Assembly: GCA_036403035.1 (NCBI GenBank)
Contig: DASWRT010000189.1
Span: 1-10,628, forward strand
DNA length: 10,628 nt
Source of the DNA: DASWRT01 sp036403035
GTDB taxonomy: Bacteria > Pseudomonadota > Alphaproteobacteria > ATCC43930 > CGMCC-115725
Direction: 5' to 3'
Shown here one piece after another: positions 5,433 through 10,628 of the stretch. A model generated the notes under the pieces. That model ran no database searches, had not been told where the DNA came from, and worked only from the letters and a program-made list of their open reading frames with translations. Position 1 is the first letter of the stretch. Each line of letters opens with the position of its first letter. The translations under genes were made by a program, and so were the position numbers.

Positions 5433-6821
5433 ATGGCATACGCGCACACGATCGGCCGGACGCGCTATCGCTTCGACGACCTCCGCACGCTGCTCGCGCG
5501 GGCTACGCCGCTGCGCTCGGGAGACGTGCTCGCCGGGGTCGCCGCCGCCGACGCGGCCGAGCGGGTCGCGGCGCAGATGGCGCTCGCCGATCTGCCCCTG
5601 GCGCAGTTCCTGAACGAGGCCGTCGTTCCCTACGAGGTGGACGACGTGACCCGTCTCATCCTCGACCGGCACCACGCCGGAGCGTTCGCGGCGGCGGCGC
5701 ACCTGACGGTCGGCGGCTTCCGCGACTGGCTGCTGTCCGACGAGACCGATACCCCAGCGCTGGCGGCCGTCGCGCCCGGCGTGACGCCGGAGATGGCGGC
5801 GGCGGTCGCGAAGATCATGCGCCTTCAGGATCTCGTCGCCGTCGCCGCGAAGTGCGAGACGGTCACGCGGTTCCGCAACACGATCGGGCTCGCCGGCCGG
5901 CTTTCGACGCGGCTTCAGCCGAACCATCCGACCGACGATCCCAAAGGCATTGCCGTCAGCATCCTCGACGGGCTGATGCTCGGGTCGGGCGACGCGGTGA
6001 TCGGCATCAATCCCGCGACCGACAGCCTGGAGAGCTATCGGGCGCTCGCCGGGCTGGTCGACGACATCCGCGAGCGCCTCGCCGTGCCGACGCAGTCCTG
6101 CGTGCTCGCCCATGTGACGACGACGCTGGCGGCGATCGAGCGCGGCGCGCCGGTCGATCTCGTCTTCCAGTCGATCGGCGGGACGGAAGCGACGAACCGC
6201 GGCTTCGGCGTCACGCTCGACCTCCTCGCCGAGGCGCGCGACACGGCGCTCGCGCTGAACCGCGGCACGGTCGGCCGCAACGTCATGTATTTCGAGACCG
6301 GCCAGGGCAGCGCGCTCTCCGCGAACGCGCATCACGGCGTCGACCAGCAGACGATCGAGGCGCGCGCCTACGGCGTCGCCCGCGCCTTCGAGCCGCTGCT
6401 CGTCAACTCGGTCGTCGGCTTCATCGGCCCGGAATATCTCTACGACGGCAAGCAGATCATCCGCGCCGGCCTGGAGGATCTGTTCTGCGGCAAGCTGCTC
6501 GGCCTGCCGATGGGCTGCGACATCTGCTACACGAACCACGCCGAAGCCGACCAGGACGACATGGACGCGCTGCTGACGCTCGCGGCGGCGGCGGGCTGCG
6601 TCTACGTCATGGGCGTGCCCGGCGCCGACGACGTGATGCTGAGCTACCAGAGCACGTCGTTCCACGACGCGCTCTATGTGCGGCGGGTGCTCGGCAAGCG
6701 GCCGGCGCCGGAGTTCGATGCCTGGCTGGAGCAGGTCGGCATCGCCGACGCCGCGAGCGGGCGTCTCCGGCAGATCGACCCGCCGGCTGCGTTCCAGCCC
6801 CTGCTCGCGGCGTTGCGATGA
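5433..6821 (+). CDS. eutB: Ethanolamine ammonia-lyase large subunit EutB
   Basis: EutB is the catalytic subunit of the adenosylcobalamin-dependent enzyme that splits ethanolamine into acetaldehyde and ammonia in the cytosol. The 462-residue product is full length (the enteric protein is about 453). Known active-site residues can be placed: R160 and Q162 in STRLQPNHPTDDPKG, N193 in GSGDAVIGINPATDS, E288 in YFETGQGSALSANAHHG, F330 in VVGFIGPEYLYDG, and D363 in GCDICYTNHAEADQDD. These are within one residue of the enteric numbering. The start at 5433 has only a weak Shine-Dalgarno (AAGGCGG, around 5413), but the N-terminus aligns well with the family. The stop overlaps the eutC start as ATGA, so the subunits are translationally coupled. 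No microcompartment shell, reactivase (EutA) or regulator gene is in view, which suggests the simple cytosolic form of the pathway. Confidence 0.97.
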   Translation: MAYAHTIGRTRYRFDDLRTLLARATPLRSGDVLAGVAAADAAERVAAQMALADLPLAQFLNEAVVPYEVDDVTRLILDRHHAGAFAAAAHLTVGGFRDWLLSDETDTPALAAVAPGVTPEMAAAVAKIMRLQDLVAVAAKCETVTRFRNTIGLAGRLSTRLQPNHPTDDPKGIAVSILDGLMLGSGDAVIGINPATDSLESYRALAGLVDDIRERLAVPTQSCVLAHVTTTLAAIERGAPVDLVFQSIGGTEATNRGFGVTLDLLAEARDTALALNRGTVGRNVMYFETGQGSALSANAHHGVDQQTIEARAYGVARAFEPLLVNSVVGFIGPEYLYDGKQIIRAGLEDLFCGKLLGLPMGCDICYTNHAEADQDDMDALLTLAAAAGCVYVMGVPGADDVMLSYQSTSFHDALYVRRVLGKRPAPEFDAWLEQVGIADAASGRLRQIDPPAAFQPLLAALR

Positions 6822-7696
6822 CCCGCCGTACGCCGTCACCACCTCCACCTTCGCGCGGCGATCCCTGGCCGGCGCTCCGCAGACTGACCCCGGCGCGCGT
6901 CGGGCTCGGCCGGACCGGCGCCGCGCTGCCGACCGCCCGCCATCTCGACTTTCAGCTTGCGCACGCGCTGGCGCGGGACGCGGTGCACTCGACGCTCGAA
7001 ACGGACCGCCTCGCCGACGAATTGAAGGAAGCGGGGTTCGAGCCGGTCCGGCTGCACTCAGCGGCTCCCGACCGCGCGACCTATCTCCGCCGGCCCGATT
7101 TGGGGCGGCGGCTCGACGAGGCGTCGCGCGACCGTCTGGCGCCGTACCGCGGCGACCGGCCGGACCTCGCCTTCGTCATCGCCGACGGCCTCTCCGCAAC
7201 GGCGGTCAACCGCCATGCCGTGCCGCTTGCCGCGGCGACGGCGGAGCTCGTCCGGCCGCTCGGCTGGCGGATCGGTCCCGTCGCCCTCGTTGAGCAGGGA
7301 CGGGTCGCGATCGGCGACGAGATCGGCGCGCTTCTGTCGGGTCAGCTCGTCGCCGTACTGATCGGCGAGCGCCCGGGACTGAGCGCGGCGGACTCGCTCG
7401 GCGTCTATGCGACCTGGGCGCCGGCTCCGGGCGTCACCGTCGACGCGGAGCGCAACTGCCTTTCGAACGTCCGCCCGGACGGCTTTCCCATTGCGGCGGC
7501 AGCCCGCGAGCTGTGCCGGCTTCTCGTTGCGGCCAAGGCGATCGGGGCGACCGGCATCCCGCTGAGCCGCCACCTCGCGGCGGCCGGTTCGCCGCTGCCG
7601 GTGACGCCGGAGCCGCTACCGGGCGGCGCCGTCGGCGACGCCGCCGCCGACGCGGATCACTCCGCCGCGGCCGACGACGGCGACGACGGACGGTAG
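6818..7696 (+). CDS. eutC: Ethanolamine ammonia-lyase small subunit EutC
   Basis: EutC partners EutB and helps form the cobalamin-binding face of the complex. The 292-residue product starts at the ATG at 6818, overlapping the EutB stop. The first ~20 residues are Pro/Arg-rich and probably disordered. The core holds family motifs: T-P-A-R-V-G-L-G-R near 24-32, HLDFQLAHALARDAVH (42-57), FVIADGLSATAVN (119-131), ALVEQGRVAIGDEIG (156-170), ERPGLSAADSLGVY (184-197) and ERNCLSNVRPDG (211-222). The family fold ends near residue 260. The remaining ~30 residues (PEPLPGGAVGDAAADADHS...) are Asp/Ala/Gly-rich and run into the 3' end of the opposite-strand larA-like gene for 40 bases. The tail looks like an extension after loss of an earlier stop and is unlikely to be needed for catalysis. 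Confidence 0.96.
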   Translation: MTRRTPSPPPPSRGDPWPALRRLTPARVGLGRTGAALPTARHLDFQLAHALARDAVHSTLETDRLADELKEAGFEPVRLHSAAPDRATYLRRPDLGRRLDEASRDRLAPYRGDRPDLAFVIADGLSATAVNRHAVPLAAATAELVRPLGWRIGPVALVEQGRVAIGDEIGALLSGQLVAVLIGERPGLSAADSLGVYATWAPAPGVTVDAERNCLSNVRPDGFPIAAAARELCRLLVAAKAIGATGIPLSRHLAAAGSPLPVTPEPLPGGAVGDAAADADHSAAADDGDDGR

Positions 7697-8967
7697 GCCG
7701 GCACGATGTACGGCCCCTCCGGTATCACGGCGATGCTGTTGTCGCCGGTCGCCTCCGCGCTCGCGACGATCGCCGCGGCGAGGTCGTCGACTGGGTCGAC
7801 GCCGGTGAGGCCCCGGTCGCCCGAGGCGAGCCCGTCGGTATAGAGGCCGATCCGGCCGATCCGCATCGGCTTCAGCTGCATCTCGGTCTGCCACTCGTCG
7901 ATGTCGGCGTAGCGCTTCTCCAGGATCGAGGCGAGGAACCGGTCCGGCCCGTCCTGGACGAGGCGGCGCTGCGCCTCGACGAACTCGGGAGACCCCATCC
8001 CCTCCGAGCAGGCCGAGGCGATCAGCAGGTTGCCGCCCGGCTCGACCACGTCCATCGCCCCGACCATGCCCTTGATCGTCTGGTAGTAGGTCTTGTCGAG
8101 CGGATAGCCGGCGGCGCTCGTCACCACGGTCTTGAAGCGCCGCTCGACCGGCACCTCGGTGAAGCTCCGGGCGAAGGCGACGGCGGCGAAGTGGCTCTCG
8201 ACGATCTCGCCGAAATTGACGAAGGAGAGATGGCGCTCCTCGTCGATCACCGTGTTGAGCGCGTAGGCGCCGCCGATCATCTTGACGATTTCAAGCTGGT
8301 CCTGGTGCAGCGGGTTGCCGTCGAGCACGCAGTTCGCGGCGAGCGGGTTCTCCATGTAGCGCGAGCTGTGGAAGGTGGTGATCGTCTCCTTGTGCGCGAC
8401 GCCCGGCGCGATCACCTTCCGCCCGCCGCTGTAGCCGGCCATGAAATGCGGCTCGACCAGCCCGGTCGCGATCCTGAGGTCGGCCTCGACGAAGCGGCGG
8501 TCTAACTTGATGACGTTTCCGCGCGAGGTCGTCCCGACATGGACATGGGCAGAATCGTCGCGCGCGAAATGGTTCGCGACCTCGACCGTCTCCATGACCC
8601 AGCGGTCGCCGACCAGCTCGGCCAGCTCCTCGCCCTCGTTCGGACGGTGCAGGCCGGTCGCGACGAGGATGCGGATGTTCCCGGCCTCCATGCCGGCATC
8701 GAGCAGCGTGCGGACCAGGATCGGCAGGAACAGCCCGTTCGGCACCGGCCGCGTGATGTCGCAGATCAGGATGCACACCGTGCGGCGCCCGCGGGCGATC
8801 TTGGCGAGCGGCGGCGCGCCGACCGGTGCGGCGAGCGCCGCCGCGACCGCCTTGGACGGGTCCGGCAGCACCGTCATCGGCCGCTTGCGGATCACCGTCA
8901 CGTCGAGCCCGTCCGGCAGCGCGACGCGCAGCCTGCGGCGCCCGTAATTCAGCTCGATCTCCTGCAT
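7657..8967 (-). CDS. larA: LarA-family nickel-pincer alpha-hydroxyacid racemase/epimerase
   Basis: LarA enzymes use a nickel-pincer nucleotide cofactor to racemise lactate or related alpha-hydroxyacids by hydride transfer. The 436-residue product is full length. Its start at 8967 has a good upstream GGGAGGG. Residues of the Lactobacillus plantarum enzyme can be placed: D70/R73 in CDITRPVP (D72/R75), H107 in ATGLHRPN (H108), H174 and K184 in EPHFMAGYSGGRK (same numbers; the Lys tethers the cofactor), H200 in ITTFHSSRY (nickel ligand), and Y295/K299 in YYQTIKG (Y294/K298). All are intact, so it should be active if the cell makes the cofactor. The synthesis genes larB, larC and larE are not in the window. 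LarA homologues act on lactate, malate, phenyllactate and other hydroxyacids, so the true substrate is open. Its last 40 bases overlap the eutC end. Confidence 0.88.
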   Translation of the reverse strand: MQEIELNYGRRRLRVALPDGLDVTVIRKRPMTVLPDPSKAVAAALAAPVGAPPLAKIARGRRTVCILICDITRPVPNGLFLPILVRTLLDAGMEAGNIRILVATGLHRPNEGEELAELVGDRWVMETVEVANHFARDDSAHVHVGTTSRGNVIKLDRRFVEADLRIATGLVEPHFMAGYSGGRKVIAPGVAHKETITTFHSSRYMENPLAANCVLDGNPLHQDQLEIVKMIGGAYALNTVIDEERHLSFVNFGEIVESHFAAVAFARSFTEVPVERRFKTVVTSAAGYPLDKTYYQTIKGMVGAMDVVEPGGNLLIASACSEGMGSPEFVEAQRRLVQDGPDRFLASILEKRYADIDEWQTEMQLKPMRIGRIGLYTDGLASGDRGLTGVDPVDDLAAAIVASAEATGDNSIAVIPEGPYIVPAYRPSSPSSAAAE

Positions 8968-9050
8968 GGCGGCATCCCTCCCGGTCCGTCGGATTCACCG
9001 ACGATAGCAGAGGGATGCCGCTGCGGGCATAGGCGGATCGGCCCGACGCC

Positions 9051-9073
9051 CCTCTCCCGCGGCGGAAGAGAGG
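9051..9073 (-). terminator. Weak candidate terminator or small repeat after the coiled-coil gene
   Basis: CCTCTC (9051-9056) pairs with GAGAGG (9068-9073) across a loop with CCGC and GCGG that can pair further. It lies 22 bases beyond the stop of the coiled-coil gene on the minus strand and before larA. There is no T-run. The sequence resembles the CCCTCTCCC...GGGAGAGGG small palindromes scattered in many GC-rich proteobacterial genomes. Confidence 0.35.
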
Positions 9074-9095
9074 CGATGCGGGCGGGACCGCGGCG

Positions 9096-10223
9096 CTACT
9101 GCTGGCCGCCGCCCTGCGCCGGTTGCTGCTGCTGATCCTGCCCGGCGCCAGAAGGCTGCTGGCCAGAGGGCTGCTGGCCCTGCCCTGCGCCGCTGCCGGG
9201 CGCCGGCGTCGATGAGCCGCTCGCCGTCGCGGGTTGCTGCCCCTGCCCCGCCGCGGCGCGCGCGGCGGACTGGTTCGCGACCTCCTGCTGGACGGCGGCG
9301 AGCCGGGCCTGCGTGTCGGCGAGGTTCTGCCGCGCCGCCTGGAGCTGGCTGTCGAGGTCGGCCAGGGTCTTGTTGCGGTCCGCGAGATCGTCGGTGGCCT
9401 TCGCGAGCTGCTGCTGCGCATCCGCCGATTGCTGCTGCGCCTGCTGGATCTCGGCCTGGAGCCGGTCGCGGGTCCCCGTACCCGCCGTAACCGCCTGCTG
9501 CACCTCCTCGGTCCGCTGCATCAGGTCGCCGACCTGCCGCTGCAGGTCGTTGCGCCGCTGCACGAGGTCGTCCCGCTCCTGGCGAGCCTCCGCCAGTTGC
9601 TGCTGCGCTTCGGCTTCGGCTTGACGGGCCTGCTGCGCGCGCTGCTCGGTCTGCGCGACCTCCTGAGAACGCGCCGCCGCGTCCTGCGCGAGCTTGGCGA
9701 GGTCGGCGCGGGTCTGCGCCTCCTGCTGCCGCGCCGCCTCAAGCCGCTTTCCGACGTCCGCGAGCGCCTGGGTACGGTCGGCGAGGTTCTGCTCGATGCC
9801 GTTGATCTCGTTGCGGGCGTCGGCGAGGTGCTTTTCGGTCTCCTGCGCCGTCTGCTGCGCCTGCGCAAGCTGCTGCTTCTGGTCGTCGAGCTGTTTGCTC
9901 GTATCGGCGAGTTGCTGCTTCGCGGAGTCGAGGTTCTTCTGCGTGTCGGCGAGCTGCGCCTGCGCCTGATCGCGGTCCTGCGCGGCCTTGGTCACCGCGC
10001 CCTGCGCCGCGTCGATCTTCTGCTGCAAATCGGCGAGCGTCCCGGACGCCTGCCGCTGCCGGTCCAGCTCGCTCGACAGCGCGGTGATCCGATCCGTGTC
10101 GGCCGCGCGGACGGTCGAGAGCGACGACGCCTCGTAGAGTGCAAAGACCCAGCCGATCACCGCGAGGACGAGCAGCGCGAGCGGCAACGGCCTGCGCAGT
10201 TCGGTGCCGATATCGACCGCCAT
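9096..10223 (-). CDS. Inner-membrane-anchored long coiled-coil protein, Gln-rich tail
   Basis: The product is 375 residues, from the ATG at 10223 (GGGGGAT just upstream) to TAG at 9096. The N-terminus is ~12 polar residues, then one membrane helix (about 13-30, PLALLVLAVIGWVFALY). From about 43 to 320 it is almost pure Ala/Gln/Leu/Asp/Lys heptad sequence with recurring L-A-D-T-Q and Q-Q-L-A units, so a long periplasmic or cytoplasmic coiled coil is expected. The last ~50 residues are Gly/Gln/Pro/Ser-rich low-complexity sequence (GQQPSGQQPSG, QQQQPAQGGGQQ). No Cys and no enzyme motif is present. The membrane helix is followed by mostly acidic residues and preceded by R10/R11, which favours an N-in, C-out orientation. 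I do not recognise a named family; database hits for such proteins are often only compositional. A structural or scaffold role in the envelope is inference. Confidence 0.82.
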   Translation of the reverse strand: MAVDIGTELRRPLPLALLVLAVIGWVFALYEASSLSTVRAADTDRITALSSELDRQRQASGTLADLQQKIDAAQGAVTKAAQDRDQAQAQLADTQKNLDSAKQQLADTSKQLDDQKQQLAQAQQTAQETEKHLADARNEINGIEQNLADRTQALADVGKRLEAARQQEAQTRADLAKLAQDAAARSQEVAQTEQRAQQARQAEAEAQQQLAEARQERDDLVQRRNDLQRQVGDLMQRTEEVQQAVTAGTGTRDRLQAEIQQAQQQSADAQQQLAKATDDLADRNKTLADLDSQLQAARQNLADTQARLAAVQQEVANQSAARAAAGQGQQPATASGSSTPAPGSGAGQGQQPSGQQPSGAGQDQQQQPAQGGGQQ

Positions 10224-10342
10224 GAGATCCCCCGTCTGTCTGCCCTATTCGGATCGGCCGGCCTTCATGCCCGTCCGCCGGGAACAAACAAACGTGGACT
10301 CGCCCCCGTTCCGCCCCAATCAGTGGGACCGCCGGCGCGGCG

Positions 10343-10628
10343 TCAGCCGCCGCCGGCCGGCTCGTTGAGCCGCACCACGCGCGGCCCCCAAGGCCTGACC
10401 TCGACCGTACTGATCGAAGCGGGACCGACTTCGATGCGCAGCCAGAAATCGAGCGGCATGCCGAGATAATGCAGCAGCGCGCTGCGGATCACGTCGCCAT
10501 GGCTGACCAGCACGATGGCGGCCTCGTCGCCGTGCCGGCCGCGCAGCTCGTCGATGAAGGAGACGATCCGCGCCTGCGCCTCGCGCATCAGCTCGCCATT
10601 CGGCGGGCGCGTCAGGCTGCGGCTGGTG
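10343..10628 (-). CDS. Histidine phosphatase family protein, C-terminal part (right edge truncated)
   Basis: The frame is open from base 10627 to TGA at 10343, giving 95 visible residues. The start and the N-terminal catalytic R-H-G motif lie outside the window. Visible family marks are PPNGELMREAQARI, matching the G-G-E-S-x-x-E-V-x-x-R-V region of cofactor-dependent phosphoglycerate mutase-like phosphatases, and VLVSHGDVIRSALLHYLG, with the second catalytic His followed by the usual helix. GPASISTVEV forms the expected late strand. Members of this family include SixA-like, CobC-like (alpha-ribazole phosphatase) and MSMEG_4193-type phosphatases, and substrate cannot be told from this half. 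A CobC role would fit a B12-dependent eutBC neighbour, but that is speculation. The coiled-coil gene follows after 119 bases on the same strand. Confidence 0.85.
   Translation of the reverse strand, partial: TSRSLTRPPNGELMREAQARIVSFIDELRGRHGDEAAIVLVSHGDVIRSALLHYLGMPLDFWLRIEVGPASISTVEVRPWGPRVVRLNEPAGGG

Noticed and set aside
7513..8505. A 330-codon plus-strand frame opposite larA
   Set aside because: The larA frame has all family residues intact; the opposite frame is low-complexity Arg/Asp/Gly-rich sequence.
10287..10312. EcfG-like box on the minus strand before the coiled-coil gene (GGAAC, N17, TGTT)
   Set aside because: The -10 part matches only three of four bases, and the nearby true CGTT is at spacing 13, which is too short.
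9234..10469. A 411-codon Leu/Arg-rich plus-strand frame opposite the coiled-coil gene
   Set aside because: It mirrors the CAG/GAG-rich heptad codons as Leu/Arg and runs into the phosphatase gene; no independent support.

Overview
The window is GC-rich bacterial DNA, most likely from an alphaproteobacterium and probably Hyphomicrobiales (Rhizobiales). Three things point there: a CsgG-like/HfaB holdfast-anchor operon, a sequence matching the alphaproteobacterial EcfG general-stress promoter, and high GC at third codon positions. The assignment is an inference; there is no rRNA or marker gene in the window.

Layout. (1) 2-880, +: the 3' end of a probable GT-A type glycosyltransferase, cut by the left edge. 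(2) 881-1822, +: an EcfG-type promoter (GGAAC-N16-CGTT) and a secreted 250-aa Asn/Gly pentapeptide-repeat protein. (3) 1823-2182: a 360-bp gene-free spacer holding a 48-bp double-hairpin palindrome (GTAG...CTAC), a short inverted repeat around ACTAGT and a 10-bp hairpin. (4) 2183-4848, +: an operon resembling hfaA-hfaB-hfaD. It encodes a small Gly/Ser-rich secreted protein, a CsgG-family outer-membrane lipoprotein, and a secreted protein of eight ~52-residue repeats. A strong hairpin at 4868-4909 closes it. (5) 4911-5270, -: a small predicted lipoprotein, convergent with hfaD. (6) 5433-7696, +: eutB and eutC, ethanolamine ammonia-lyase, overlapping by ATGA. (7) 7657-8967, -: a LarA-family nickel-pincer racemase whose 3' end overlaps the 3' end of eutC by 40 bp. 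(8) 9096-10223, -: an inner-membrane-anchored coiled-coil protein. (9) 10343-10628, -: the C-terminal part of a histidine-phosphatase-family protein, cut by the right edge.

How it may work together. In Caulobacter, HfaB is the CsgG-like outer-membrane factor needed to export and stabilise HfaA and HfaD, which hold the adhesive polysaccharide to the cell. Here the same three-gene order is preceded by a secreted Asn/Gly repeat protein with its own stress-type promoter. My main hypothesis is that this repeat protein is an extra surface component or secreted substrate of the HfaB-type pore. The right half is metabolic. EutBC splits ethanolamine to acetaldehyde and ammonia using adenosylcobalamin, with no microcompartment genes in view. 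LarA-family enzymes racemise or epimerise alpha-hydroxyacids. No functional link between the two halves is visible.
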